DNA of 64,000 nucleotides from Macrostomum hystrix. Taxonomy: Eukaryota > Platyhelminthes > Macrostomidae. Of the stretch, positions 11,064-24,900 are shown piece by piece. The notes beneath the pieces were generated by a model. It was not told the origin of the DNA and searched no databases. It saw only the letters and a program-made list of their open reading frames with translations. The stretch covers positions 1,724,001-1,788,000 of the forward strand of contig CATNEN010000001.1 of NCBI GenBank assembly GCA_950097015.1, in the 5' to 3' direction. The position numbers were made by a program, and so were the translations under genes. Each line of letters begins with the position of its first letter. Positions within the stretch are counted from its first letter, which is position 1.

Positions 11064-12720
11064 TTATTTAGATATCGACTGCCTAGCAACTGCTTTTGTT
11101 TACCTTGGATACCGGGTATCAGATTTAAGCAATATAACTTGTTAATTCTTATAATGAAGCCATTCTTCCGTTCTTTTAGAAGTAGGTATCCATGGTAAAC
11201 AAATCGGTTGCTAAGGGTAAAAATGATCTAAAAATCGTGGTAGCATTTTTGTTATAAGCGCAGAATGGAGTAAAATAACTTTGTTACACTTGTTTCACCC
11301 TAGTAATATTTTTACGAACTGTTAGTGTTCTAGAGTGAATTTGCAGTCTTTGAAAGCAATTCCGTTGCGTTTAAGACAAATTAAATATATATATTTGTTA
11401 TTATCGCTGGCTGCTAAGCATTGAACGTTCAAACTTTGGTTCTACATTTGATTTAGAAGTTCGGCGAGCTGAATTTAAAGTGGTGTTTATGTGTGATGAT
11501 GTGATTTTTACTTTTTCATTTATATATTATAAGATTTGTATCGAAAAGTGCAAGTTATAGTTTAATTGATAATTAAACTTGAGCACTTAAAACTAAAAAT
11601 GAAAAAAAAAGTTTATATTTGCTACACGATACTTTTGTACTTTTCGTGCAGACGTTAAAAAAATCAGTAGTTCCATTTCCTACTCTCGAGCCAACGAGCC
11701 ACAGCCAGACTGAATAAATAGTCAATCCGCGACTATGTTTTATACGGATTGTTAATCCGCCCACTCTGCGCACTGAGCAAACGATCTAACTTTCCATGAA
11801 AGTGAATAAGAATGTCTCCATGTCTCTCAGTCTGTCATTGTGACGATTGAAGAAATATTCACTTAATCCATAACTCCTCTCTCAAGCAAGCCATTAGACC
11901 GATCTGCACGTGCTTTTTAGGCAATAGCAAATGTTATTTGTTCTAACCCTAGTCGGCATTAGAAAAACTTGCCTGAATGACCTACTGCTATACCGGATAT
12001 TAAGTCATGTCTTCCCTTGCGCGGTTGGCTGCACACACTCGACTGAAAATATAACAAGACACAGAATTGATTTTTCCTCCCTTGCCCATGCCCTTATTGC
12101 AGAGCTTGCCATTTGCAAACGCTTCGCTAAATATGGCAGCGCTCATATTAGCTTCGCTGGCGTTTGAAATTTGTCTATATCCACACCCTCTAAGAACCCG
12201 AGCTACTAATGTACGCGCTTAGTTCTAAAACCCGCTTCACTTTTTCACCCTTGTCGTGCATGCCAGCTTCATTTGACCTTGAAGAGTAGCCAATCAGCGG
12301 GCTGCAGAGAAGCGGAAAGCAAAGGACTGATATAGAAAGCATAGAGAAAGTTGTAGTTTGTGCCGATCTATTTTTATCATCAATGCGTCCTAGCTTGGTG
12401 AGTGTGATGAATGTACATTCCTGCCATTTCGTCAGTTCTCTCTCTCCATTGGACCCCTGATTTCATTCAACCCCCCACCAAAATGCAAGAGAATAACTTA
12501 ACTTCGTAGTAAGCGCAGAAGCCCATTCATTCAGCCGGAATTCCTCCCGCTATATTAACGCACTGAGCTCTGTTTTTCTTCTCAATTACCCCCTCTTTTT
12601 TGTTGATGTTTGAGTCACAATTTGAGCACAGCGTCGTCTATCTAGAAGTAGATCGGACTCATATTCGTTTCTAATTTGTCTTGGCTCTTTGCTGGGGTTT
12701 AAAGAGAAGCTAAATAAACT
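11064..12720. other. Intergenic spacer / upstream region of ChaC gene
   Basis: AT-rich. AATAAA at 11713 and ATTAAA at 11380 are possible poly(A) signals of mL65. A CCAAT box (CCAATCAGCGG) at 12290 is the clearest promoter-like motif before the ChaC start at 12721. No coding segment or repeat array was recognised. Confidence 0.6.
12290..12300 (+). promoter_or_regulatory. CCAAT box upstream of ChaC gene
   Basis: CCAATCAGCGG matches an NF-Y-type CCAAT element about 430 bp upstream of the start codon. Without a mapped transcription start the assignment is tentative. Confidence 0.3.
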
Positions 12721-15700
12721 ATGCCGCCAATCGAACTGGAGAAGCTAATCCAAGACCTGGTGTCCGTTGACGGCTCTCTACGAATATTTGGCTACGGATC
12801 GTTGATTTGGAAGCCGAATTTTCCATTTAAGAGTAGAACTGTCGGCTACATTAAAGGCTACGAACGGAGATTTTATCAGGGCACAACTACGCATAGAGGG
12901 ACGCCAGAATGGGTAAGATTGCGAATGGTCTTTAAGTAATGCGGAATCATTAATCCATTAAAACAGCTAATCCCATGAGATAGTGCTATGTAAATACGTC
13001 CCAAATCTATTCCGAATTATTTAGCCAAATGGCTGAAATAGGATATATTTTCCCTATAGTAATTGAAGTTCTCTTTGATTTGGCTTACTGCAAATCAAAT
13101 TATCTAGTTAATCTAGTTTGGTTCTGCTTGAACTTTTTCTGTCTAGCTATTGTCAGTCATTCTTCTGCAGTCAGTCATTTCTTCTCCTGTCAAATAGATG
13201 GGTCCAAAGTTTGCCTAGGTCGAGCTTGTGCTTCAGTGAGTAAATTAAAGTTCAAAGTTCAACATTTTCCACCGTTTTAAACTACGGTATAAAAATACTT
13301 GGATACTTGTGTGATTTGTGTCTCGTCTTCTTTCAAGTCTCATTTTGGAATCTTGGATTGATATAGATCTAAGTACAGTTACAGACAATCAAGGTCATTT
13401 TAAAGCTAATTTCAGATTAATTTAATTAACGCACATTATCAGTCAATCGTTGTGAATGCTAATAGTACATCTTACCCGGGGAATTCCCCTAACGGACAGT
13501 TGCATTATTTAGCCTCTATGGTCACGCAGCATATTCGTGACACCGTGTCAAATTCAATTCGCTTGTCTGCCTTGTCGTTTATAGCGGGGCCTTGGTCAAT
13601 TATGTTTGGCCCATTGGCTTATTACTGTAAGATACGATAACGAACTGCATTATTCTATATGAGCGAGTCACTCTACTGCATACGCCCCACTAAAATAAAT
13701 ATATATCGTGGGTTAAACGTTTAAAATAGTGGCCTACAAGCAAGGGCCGGAATGAGGCTCTTTGTTAGTCTTAGTAGCTGCCAGGTTTTGAAGAATCAGG
13801 GGTTCTGGAAGGATCAGGGGTTCTGAAGGATCAGGGGTTCTGAATGGTCAGGGGTTCTGAATGGTCAGGGGTTCTGAAGGATCAGGGGTTCTGAAGGATC
13901 AGGGGTTCTGAAGGATCAGGGGTTCTGAAGGATCAGGGGTTCTGAAGGATCAGGTGTTCTGAAGGATCAGGGGCTCTGGAAGGATCAGGGGTTCTGAAGG
14001 ATCAGGGGTTCTGAAGGATCAGGGGCTCTGGAAGGATCAGGGGTTCTGAAGGATCAGGGGCTCTGGAAGGATCAGGGGTTCTGAAGGATCAGGTGTTCTG
14101 AAGGATCAGGGGCTCTGGAAGGATCAGGGGTTCTGAAGGATCAGGGGTTCTGAAGGATCAGGGGTTCTGAAGGATCAGGGGTTCTGAAGGATCAGGGGTT
14201 CTGAAGGGTCAGGGGTTCTGAAGGATCAGGGGTTCTGAAGGATCAGGGGTTCTGAAGGATCAGGGGTTCTGAAGGATCAGGGGTTCTGAAGGATCAGGGG
14301 TTCTGAAGGATCAGGGGTTCTGAGGGATCAGGGATCATATCATAATATCATTCACTCGGCTCTCCAATCAACAGCCAGGCCGTGTTGCCACCCTGGTTCA
14401 GTCCAAGCCTAACGGCGAGCTGCAGACAACAGTGCGCGCCTCCAACGCAGCCGTGGCCTGCTGCAACTGCCCGCTAGTCTGGGGCGTCGCCTACGAGCTC
14501 CGCGGCCTAGCGGACATTCGCTCTGCCCTGGCCCACCTGGCCGAGAGAGAGATGATCCTTGGCGGCTACAGATTCGACTGCGTACAGTTCTTCCCCTATT
14601 TGGGCCGTAAAGCCACGCCGCAGGATGTGGCCGCGGCTGCCTATGCTGTGCAGGTGTACATTGCCGAACCTGGCAATGATCAGTATCTGGGACCTGCGCC
14701 GTTGGACTTGCAGGTGAGCGCTAATTAGTTTGTTATTGCGATGCGGATCAGGATCCTGTATCGGAGGGGATAGTGAATCAGGATCCTGTATCGAAGTGGA
14801 TAGGGAATCAGGATACCGTATCGAAGGGGATAGGGAATCAGGATCCCATATCTGAGGGGATAGAGAATCAGGATCCTGTATCGAAGGGGATAGGGAATCA
14901 GGATCCTGTATCGAAGTGGATAGGGAATCAGGATCCCGTATCGAAAGGGATAGGGAATCAGGATCCCGTATCGAAGGGGATAGGGAATCAGGATCCCGTA
15001 TCGAAGGGGATAGGGAATCAGGATCCCGTATCGAAGGGGATAGGGAATCAGGATCCCGTATCTGACGGGATAGGGAATCAGGATCCTGTATCGAGTGGGA
15101 TAGGGAATCACGATCCCGTATCGAAGGGGATAGGGAATCAGGATCCCGTATATGAGGGGATAGGGAATCAGGATCCCGTATTGAAGGGGATAGGGAATCA
15201 GGATACCGTATCGAAGGGGATAGGGAATCAGGATCCTGTATCGAAGGGGATAGGGAATCAGGATCCCGTATCGAAGGGGATAGGGAATCAGGATCCTGTA
15301 TCGAAGGGGATAGGGAATCAGGATCCTGTATCGAAGGGGATAGGGAATCAGGATCCTGTATCTGAGGGGATAGGGAATCAGGATCCTGTATCGAAGGGGA
15401 TAGGGAATCAGGATCCTGTATCGAAGGGGATAGGGAATCAGGATCCTGTATCTGAGGGGATAGGGAATCAGGATCCTGTATCGAAGGGGATAGGGAATCA
15501 GGATCCCGTATCTGAGGGGATAGGGAATCAGGATCCTGTATCGAGTGGGATAGGGAATCAGGATACCGTATCTGACGGGATAGGGAATCAGGATCCTGTA
15601 TCGAGTGGGATAGGGAATCAGGATCCTGTATCTGAGGGGATAGGGAATCAGGATCCCGTATCTGAGGGGATAGGGAATCAGGATCCTGTATCGAAGGGGA

Positions 15701-16361
15701 TAGGGAATCAGGATCCCGTATCTGACGGGATAGGGAATCAGGATCCTGTATCGAGTGGGATAGGGAATCAGGATCCTGTATCTGAGGGGATAGGGAATCA
15801 GGATCCTGTATCTGACGGGATAGGGAATCAGGATCCTGTATCGAGTGGGATAGGGAATCAGGATCCTGTATCTGAGGGGATAGGGAATCAGGATCCTGTA
15901 TCGAAGTGGATAGGGAATCAGGATCCTGTATCTGAGGAGATAGGGAATCAGGATCCTGTATCGAAGGGGATATGGGATCAGGATCCCGTGTGGCGTTGTC
16001 TCATTATGATTGCTGATTACCGGTAAGATCCCAAAAAATTATTTTATAGGCCTACCAAATTTCCCGAGCCGAGGGATTTTGCGGTCGCAACATTGAATAC
16101 GTCAAAAAGGTGGCCGTCTTCATGCTCGAGGAGGTGCCCAACGGTCAGGACAAGGATCCGCACGTGTTTGAACTTGTTCGCCGATCAGAGGCCTTCCTTT
16201 ACGATGAGGACGACCTGACACCGGAGCAGAAAGCTCAACTACCTGTGCGCGTGCACTGCCCGCACCGCGACAATCAGCTGAGAGAGGCCAACGCCAAGTG
16301 CACCTGCCAGTTGGCCGATCGGCGGTACAGCGACGAAGTGCTGCGCGACCTCATTCTGTAG
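12721..16361 (+). CDS. CHAC: ChaC-type glutathione-specific gamma-glutamylcyclotransferase
   Basis: Three exons: 12721-12912 (ATG start, donor TGG|GTAAG, phase 0), 14375-14713 (acceptor CAACAG, donor CAG|GTGAGC, phase 0) and 16050-16361 (acceptor TTTTATAG, stop TAG). They encode about 280 aa. The protein opens with the family signature [14 protein letters not shown], the dinucleotide-like YGSL loop. It then has [24 protein letters not shown], a WGVAYEL strand, [10 protein letters not shown] (its Glu is the expected catalytic acid), YLGPAPL and GRNIEYV, all in family order. ChaC enzymes cleave the gamma-glutamyl group of cytosolic glutathione to 5-oxoproline plus Cys-Gly. Human CHAC2 is about 184 aa and CHAC1 222-264 aa. 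This protein is longer because of a loop after PGRVATL and a C-terminal extension with HCPHRD and KCTCQ cysteines. I cannot decide between CHAC1 and CHAC2 orthology. Confidence 0.9.
13788..14335. repeat. Intronic minisatellite, 17-bp unit (ChaC intron 1)
   Basis: About 32 copies of GAAGGATCAGGGGTTCT with minor variants (GGCTCTG, GTGTTCT). It ends 40 bp before the exon 2 acceptor. Confidence 0.95.
14750..15990. repeat. Intronic minisatellite, 30-bp unit (ChaC intron 2)
   Basis: About 41 copies of a unit with GGGATAGGGAATCAGGATCC then TGTATCGAAG. Three variant positions (GAAGGG/TGAGGG/GAGTGG, CCTG/CCCG) recur in short runs, suggesting multi-unit duplications. The array is open in one frame but is separated from exon 2 by an in-frame stop. 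Confidence 0.96.
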
Positions 16362-16449
16362 CTCTATAGTCCCATACGGGTGGTACTTTAGAGACTAAAC
16401 TGTGCGCCTTTGGGGTGAGAGGTCCTTCTCTAGAGGACTGAATTGTCAG

Positions 16450-16712
16450 CTGGTGGGTGTAGATAAGAAGCGGCTCGTGGAGTGAGGCGGGTGCAGATAA
16501 GAAGCGGCTCGTGGAGTGAGGCGGGTGCAGATAAGAAGTGGCTCGAGGAGTGAGGTGTGTGTAGATTAGAAGCTGCTTGAGGAGTGAGGTGGGTGTAGAT
16601 AAGAAGTGACTCGAGGAGTGAGGTGGGTATAGATAAGAAGTGGCTCGAGGAGTGAGGTGTGTGTAGATTAGAAGCTGCTTGAGGAGTGAGGTGGGTGTAG
16701 AAAGGAGATGTC
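16450..16712. repeat. Tandem repeat, about 34-bp unit, 7-8 copies, downstream of ChaC
   Basis: Units with GAGTGAGGTGGGTGTAGATA and AGAAGTGGCTCGAG. They begin about 90 bp after the ChaC stop codon, probably in the 3' UTR. Confidence 0.9.
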
Positions 16713-18925
16713 TAGTGAAAACTTAAGGCACGAGGTTGGCTCTAAAGTTTTGGCGCTGTTTTTCAGAGTCATGAGTTGTTGTGTACACAGTTCCTGACGA
16801 CGTTATTAATGACAAAAAACCCGTATATAGATCTTGTTTCTGCATCAGTTCGTTTATTGCGCGTATCTGTATGATAATTACCAGCTAATTAAAAATATAT
16901 CCTCGTATTAGAAGCTTGCATTATTTGTCTATTTGAGATTTACCCACTACTTCCTATTTGAGGAGTTATTAACAAATGCTGATTAATTAACGAAGGCTGT
17001 TGTAAAATTAAATTTTTTTCTTAGGCATAGATTCTGCATACACAATGATATGTTATATGGTATTACTCTAATGGCATCGCAGATTTGTATTACCCTAAAG
17101 CTTGAATTCTATTGTTTTAGATTTCCCTGTCTTACACAAGTCTTTAGCTTGTACATATACGCTTGAACGACCCACCACCATATTTGCGTTTGTCTTTTTC
17201 CCATTGTCCTTAATATCGAAGTTCTGTCTAACTTCTAACCCTGAAATCACTAGTCCTTAGATCGATTCCTAGTGTTTGTTCATTGTTACCTGTTTAGTTT
17301 ACAAAACTAAATATCATCTTAAAGGTTATTAATAATTATTCTTTCGTCCATTGCTTCGAGTGAACGCCTATTTCAACTTTCACCTTGATTTTGTGCGTGG
17401 CAACAATTAACAAGCAATAAACCATACTAAATATATTAGAAATTGGTGTTGGAAATCAGTTTTGCACAGAGAGGTGCAACGAACTTTAAGAAGCGTATTC
17501 TTTAAATTTTCTTTCGTATGTCTTATCTTTTACTTTTTATAAATAAAATATCCACGTTCTTTCCCCCTGCAATTTGCAGAAAGGCGTTGTCGTACGCACT
17601 CAGCATTGCACAAAAATATTAATGACCTATCAAATTTAAACGTTTTAATTAGAAATAAAAAACCATGTGCTGTAGCGGCTCTTTCACCATCTCTTGAACA
17701 CAAAATTAATACTGCATACTATACCCTCAAATTAATAATCTCTAAATAACTTCAGCCACTTGTCTGTGACTCAGTCAGACATCATTCACACATTTCTAAG
17801 TGGACAAGCAAACTATTCTGATAGTTTGGGTCGCGGCGTTCTGCACGATAATTTCTGGTTTTTCTAGATTCAGATCTAGTTTACTTATAGAGAAACTAAT
17901 CTCTGGGTGATTCTGAATGATTCAGATAATAACAGGCTCTCTGGTCAGTCCCTTCACGGGCTTTACCCGGATCGGTATTATAACGGTTTTCACTCACTTA
18001 GAAATCAGTAAGGCTTTTTCAATGTGCTCACGAAAAGACAAAACTGTTTAAGCTCCAGTTTAATGGCAGGTCAAATGGTTAAATTCCCTTCAGAAAAACC
18101 CTTTGTATTTATAATAAAAATTTATCGAATATGCCCAGTGTATTATGGTGACGTTAAACAAATATATATATTTGAACATTCGTAGCATATAAAATTATTT
18201 TTTGCACTCATTTGAATTAAAAATTGAGACACGTCACATATATTTATCCAATTTGTTTAGCAAGAAAAGAAAATTGACACTCTAAAGGAACGAAATATTT
18301 TTAAAGTTTGTTTAAGTAAACAGCTTCTTGCACGATTACGTTTAAATATTTTCTCCTCGTGACTTCAAACCCTTCGTCGCTTTTGCGTGACGGTTGCAAG
18401 AGATCTGGCATAGAAATCATGGTTTTAAATATTTTGTTTTGAGGTACAAAAAGAGCACAACAAAACTTTGTAGCTCGTTTGCTTATAGTAGTCATATGCT
18501 TATTTTTCTCAAACAAACTGACATGACGTAAAAATATAATTTTAATTTACTTTAGGCTTTCATGCTATTAAAATATTATTTTTAGGCTTGCTGAATTAGT
18601 ATTACTTAAAGCCAATCTTTTCAGTTATCAAAAAGTTTTGAATAAGATCTTATTGCAAATATTTTAATGCATTTTCTGAAGGACTATGCTAAGTAAATAA
18701 GTATTCAGTATTCAACATAAAATATTCCTACTTTACTCTTATGATGTTTTAATGCTTTAAGTTAAATGTAGCTAATTACAATATACATGTAAATTAGCTA
18801 CTACAAAATTTGTAATATTTTTTATTGAATAACTATTTCAAACTGTCATTTTAATTTGCTTAATTTCTCTGTAAAATATTTATTTCATAAATTCATACTC
18901 CATTTCATTTTAATGTTTTTTTCAG
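16713..18925. other. AT-rich intergenic spacer
   Basis: No gene, array or SINE was recognised. AATAAA at 17416 is a candidate poly(A) signal for the ChaC transcript. The right end would hold the promoter of the CUB-like receptor gene, but no clear TATA or CCAAT element stands out. Confidence 0.6.
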
Positions 18926-18958
18926 GTAGGTAGCTTTTGTCATGGTTGTGTCAGCATA

Positions 18959-21900
18959 ATGCTCCCATGGACCCTTCTTATACTACTTGGTAAGTTATTC
19001 ACATATTTTATTGAAAGTAAAAAACATTTCATTTGTTTTGTTAAATTGAAATTAGTTGCTCAGAAAGGGATTAAATTTTTGTCCTGTTATGGCTATGTTT
19101 GTAAAACAATATGTCTGTTTTGAAGCGTTTATATCCTAAATTATATTAAAATGATGTAAAATACATTGTTGGCATTAGGCCTACAAATTAATGATGCAAT
19201 TTTGGCACTAGGAGCCCTAATTGAGGGTACCAACATTTGGTCAAAAAACCTAAAGTAAATGATTTTTACTACCATAAATTATTTTAATAGCTTTTATATG
19301 ATCTTAAATTACCATTCATTCTAAGCTTCGAATTTTCGATCAGCAATTCAGCATGGGTTACCTATTGAATCTGAGCGCAATGTTAGCTGTCCTCAATTCT
19401 CTACATTGGCAATGGCTTACTGTCGTCATGTGACGCTCAGCTCAGCCCAACAATCACCAGCCGAAGTTGTCTCATTGACATGTCGCCCCGGCTACAGCCC
19501 GCTAGTTCGTCGAGTTCGAGCTGGTTGTCAGGGCGAGAAGGCAAGTGTCGATTCTGCATCGAGAATTGCCGACATTTGTCGACGAGATTTCCTGGAAAAT
19601 GGCCAAGTCGATTTCACAGGCTGCCATCTCGCACTGCAGGACTTTTGTGGCGTGGAGGCGGACAATGGGGGTGTCGGCTGTCGCAGATGCCGATTGAATT
19701 TCACCGCTCGAGTGGACTTTACCTGCTATAGACGTAAGCGTCTTGTAAGGATTCCATTCTGATTCCTGACTCGTTTGGAAAGATCCCATTCGGATTTCGG
19801 ACTTGGTTTGAAAGATCCCATTCAGATTCGGTTGAAAAGATCCCATTCAGATTCGGTTGGAAAGATCCCATTCAGATTCGGTTGGAAAGATCCCATTCAG
19901 ACTCGGTTCGAAAGATCCCATTCTGATTCTGTTGGAAAGATCCCATTCTGATTTGGTTGGAAAGATCACATTCAGATTCGGTTTAAAAGATCCCATTCAG
20001 ATTCGGTTGGAAAGATCCCATTCAGACTCGGTTCGAAAGATCCCATTCTGATTCGGTTCGAAAGATCCCATTCTGATTCGGTTCGAAAGATCCCATTCTG
20101 ATTCGGTTCGAAAGATCCCATTCAGACTCGGTTCGAAAGATCCCATTCTGATTCGGTTCGAAAGATCCCATTCTGATTCGGTTCGAAAGATCCCATTCTG
20201 ATTCGGTTCGAAAGATCCCATTCTGATTCGGTTCGAAAGATCCCATTCTGACTCGTTTGGAAAGATCCCATTCTGATTCCGGACTCGGTATGAAAGATCC
20301 CATTCTGACTCGATACTTAAGAAAGATCCCATTCTGACTCGGTATGAAAGATCCCATTCTGACTCGTTAAGAAAGATCCCATTCTGACTCGCTAAGAAAG
20401 ATCCCATATTGACTCGTTTGGAAAGATCCCAGACTCACCTGGTCATCCCATTTTTTTTGCCCTTTAATTAATTTACTAAAATTTTTTTTCAAAAAGTCCA
20501 TTTATCTTCCACAGGCTCCGACAGATACCAGTTGTGCAATCAGCACCTGCACATAACGAAGCCCGATCAGCTGATTGAAGCCGCACCAGCTGTGGCCGCG
20601 TCAGCCAATAGCGACGCTGTGCTACAAGACGAATCCTGCGATGGCAGACTGGACATTTCCGAATCTCCCACATCCGCCGTGCTGTTAACTGTTCTAGACC
20701 TGCGAATGAAAATTTCCAGTCTACAAGAGAGCTCTGCCAGCTACTTTGAGCTGCTCAGCGAACAACCTGATGATCAAACGGGCGCTGTACTAGTTAGAAT
20801 ATCCGATAGGGACGCTGCCCCACCGCCCTACTTTCCTATCTACGCCAGCAATGTCACCCGGTTGAGGATTCGATATCGATACGCTGAGCAGCTGGTGGGA
20901 TTTCATCCCTATCTCATCAGGCTGCAGAGTGAGCTTCTGTGCCGTCCTGTCAATCGGGATTGGGATTTTGGAATGGTACTTTCCGAATTTGGATAGGCAG
21001 TTTCGGTACTGGGATTTGCAGATTCGTTACTGGGATTTCCAGATTCGGTACTGGGATTTGCAGATTCGTTACTGGGATTTCCAGATTCGGTACTGGGATT
21101 TCCAGATTCGGTACTGGGATTTGCAGATTCGTTACTGGGATTTCCAGATTCGGTACTGGGATTTGCAGATTCGTTACTGGGATTTCCAGATTCGGTACTG
21201 GGATTTCCAGATTCGGTACTGGGATTTGCAGATTCGTTACTGGGATTTCCAGATTCGGTTCTTGGATTTCCAGATTTGATACTGGGTTTTTCGGATTTGG
21301 TACTGGGATTTCCATATTTGGTACTGGGATTTCCATATTTGGTACTGGGATTTCCAGATTCAGTACTAGGATTTCCAGATTCGGTACTAGGATTTCCAGA
21401 TTCGGTACTAGGATTTCCAGATTCGGTACTAGGATTTCCAGATACGGTACTAGGATTTCCAGATTCGGTACTAGGATTTCCAGATTCAGTACTACGATTT
21501 CCAGATTCGGTACTAGGATTTCCAGATTCGGTACTAGGATTTCCAGATTCGGTACTAGGATTTACAGATTCAGTATTAGGATTTCCAGATTCGGTTCTGG
21601 GATTTCCAGATTTGGTTCTGGGATTTCCAGATTCAGTACTAGGATTTCCAGATTCAGTACTAGGATTTCCAGATTCGGTACTGGGATTTCCAGATTCGGT
21701 ACTGGGATTGCCAGTTTTGGTCCTGGGATATGTTGCTCTTGCCTACAGCTGGTTATCATTTCTACTATTAGTCTACTATGTAAGGCCTTTTTTCTATCCA
21801 ACACTTTTCAGAGGCCTGCTACTTGCCTCCCAGTCTGTGGACATTGGACGGAGCGAAATTTAAGCTTGAAATTCTATCCGTTTGCCAAGAGTACAATCTA

Positions 21901-24900
21901 ATCAGAATGCTGTTGAGCCTGTCACACCACGCACATGGCGGCTACACCTCATTGAGCTACAGATGTCACTCGGATACTGGCTATCCGGCTGATACGGCCT
22001 CCGATTGTCTGCATAGATTCGGACCTAGGCCCGACTGTGTTAGGCTGGCTAGTACCGGTCATTATGGAGATGGTGAGATGTGAATGAACAGATAGATAGA
22101 ACAGGCTGGGATGTAAAGAGTCTGGTAGATAGAACAGGCAGGCATGTGAAGAGTCTGGTAGACAGAACAGGCAGAGGTGTGAAGAGTCTGGTAGACAGAA
22201 CAGACAGGGATGTGAAGAGTCTGGTAGATAGAACAGGCAGAGGTATGAAGAGTCTGGTAGACAGAACAGACAGGGATGTGAAGAGTCTGGTAGATAGAAC
22301 AGGCAGGGATGTGAAGAGTCTGGTAGATAGAACAGGTAGGCATGTGAAGAGTCTGGTAGACAGAACAGACAGGGATGTGAAGAGTCTGGTAGATAGAACA
22401 GGCAGGGATGTGAAGAGTCTGGTAGATAGAACAGGTAGGCATGTGAAGAGTCTGGTAGACAGAACAGGCAGGGATGTGAAGAGTCTGGTAGATAGAACAG
22501 GCAGGGATGTGAAGAGTCTGGTAGACAGAACAGAGCAGGGATGTGAAGAGTCTGGTAGATAGAACAGGCAGGGATGTGAAGAGTCTGGTAGATAGAACAG
22601 GCAGGGATTTGAAGAGTCTGGTAGATAGAACAGGCAGTGATGTGAAGAGTCTGGTAGATAGAACAGACAGGGATGTGAAGAGTCTGGTAGACAGAACAGA
22701 CAGGGATGTGAAGAGTCTGGTAGATAGAACAGACAGGGATGTGAAGAGTCTGGTAGACAGAACAGGTAAGGCTATGAAGCTAGGTCCAACAAGACTAGAG
22801 TAGTGTTTTTCTAATTGTTTGGCTGCTCAGTCTTAAAAGATATTTCTTTTCTGCTATGAATCATCCCACTTGCTCATTGATCGAACTAATTTCTGAGCAT
22901 CCTAAACTGTTGAATATACATAGCTATATACACGCTTAGTCCAAGAAGCGGAACATGCGAATGTGTGAGATTACGTTTTCAGCTCCAATGCACCAGTAAA
23001 ACTAATTATTCTAATCAGTGAAGCGGTTATGTGTGGTCTATGAGTAGTCTGTACTTGGTTGTAACTAAAAACTTTTTATTGCTCTTCGTAGATACTAGCA
23101 AGAGTTAAGCCTAATTGTAGCTAACTGACATAGCTCAGAATTTAATTAAATTTAATATTTATAGGAAGAAAACTATTTCCAGTCTAATAAACTCCAATTA
23201 AGAATATTTAACGTAACCGAAGACGGAAGTTACTGCCGACTGGTAGTCTAGTAAAATTAAACTGATTTCGCTACTTTTAAAGCCCTTTCGCCACATGTTT
23301 TTGTGTGTTTTTTGCCTGAAAAGCAATGATGATAAAGAGAAAATAAAAAACATTGACGACAAAAAAGGTTTGAGCTAAGAAAAAGGACATACATTTAAAA
23401 AGGTCTGCATAGGTTACATAAAATGGATCTAGATTACAGAAATCGAAAAGAATATAATATCGATAGTGGTTAGAAAAAAATCGATAATGAATTAAGGCAA
23501 TCGATAATGAATCAAAGCGATCGATAATGAATCAAGGCAATCGATAATGAATCAAGGCAATCGATAATGAATCAAGGCGATCGATAATGAATTAAGGCAA
23601 TCGATAATGAATCAAGGCAATCGATAATGAATTAAGGCAATCGATAATGAATCAAGGTAATCGATAATAAATCAAGGCAATCGATAATAAATCAAGGCGA
23701 TCGATAATGAATTAAGGCAATCGATAATGAATCAAGGCATTCGATAATGAATTAAGGCAATCGATAATGAATCAAGGCGATCAATAATGAATCAAGGCGA
23801 TCGATAATGAATTAAGGCAATCGATAATAAATCAAGGCAATTGATAATTAATCATGACAATCGATAATGAATCATGACAATCGATAATAAATCAAGGCAA
23901 TCGATAATGAATTAAGGCAATCGATAATGAATCAAGGCGATCGATAATGAATTAAGGCAATCGATAATGAATCATGCCAATCGATAATGAATCATGGCAA
24001 TCGATATTGAATCATGACAATCGATAATAAATCAAGAAAGTCGCTAATGGATCATGACAATCGATAATGAATCAAAACAATCGATAATGAATCAAAACAA
24101 TCGATAATTAATCAAAACAATCGATAATGAATCAAGAAAAGTGATAATGAATCATGAAAATAGATAATGAATCATGACAATCGATAATGAATCAAGAAAA
24201 TCGATAACAATTTAAGAAATTCGGTAATGATGTAATAATATCCATTCAAATTTAAGAAAATCTATAAAGATTAGAGAAAAGTTTTAATCGATAACGAATA
24301 CAGACTGTAAAACGATCATAAAATCTATAATTTTTACGATTACAGAAAATCGATAGTCGATAACAATTAAAGAATGTCAATAAAGAAAACGAATAAAGAA
24401 TAAAAATCAACAAGTGCGCACTGCACCTACCTGTACATTCAACAAAATTATTTAAGAAACCGCTTTAGATTGATATATAATAAAATATAATTGGCAAGCT
24501 AAGCAATGTATCCTTATCCTAAGTCTATAAAATTTCAGTTGTAACTACACCAAGTAACTACAACACTTGTATTTGCCATAATAATGATAATAATAATTGA
24601 TTACACCTGCCCCAATTGGGTCAGATGTGCAGCCGACAGCACAGCCGCAGCTAATGCGCGGCGCATCTGAAGGCTGCGTACAGCTGTTCAGTCCATGGAC
24701 TGGGGGGACGCCACACCCACCTTCAATTATCCCAGCTGATGCTGGTACCCATTTAACAGCTGGGTGAACTGAAGCAATGCAGAGTTAAGTGTCTTGCTAA
24801 AGGACACAAATTGTTCAGGGGAGTCGGGAATCGAACCCCCGACCTTCAAGTCGTGAGTCCGACGCCCTAACCACTAGGCTACAACCTCTGTGAATGCGTA

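Noticed and set aside
14773-16026. 417-residue frame in ChaC intron 2
   Set aside because: Multiple-of-three repeat. Exon 2 reads into a stop (GCTAATTAG) before reaching it, and splicing restores the ChaC core.
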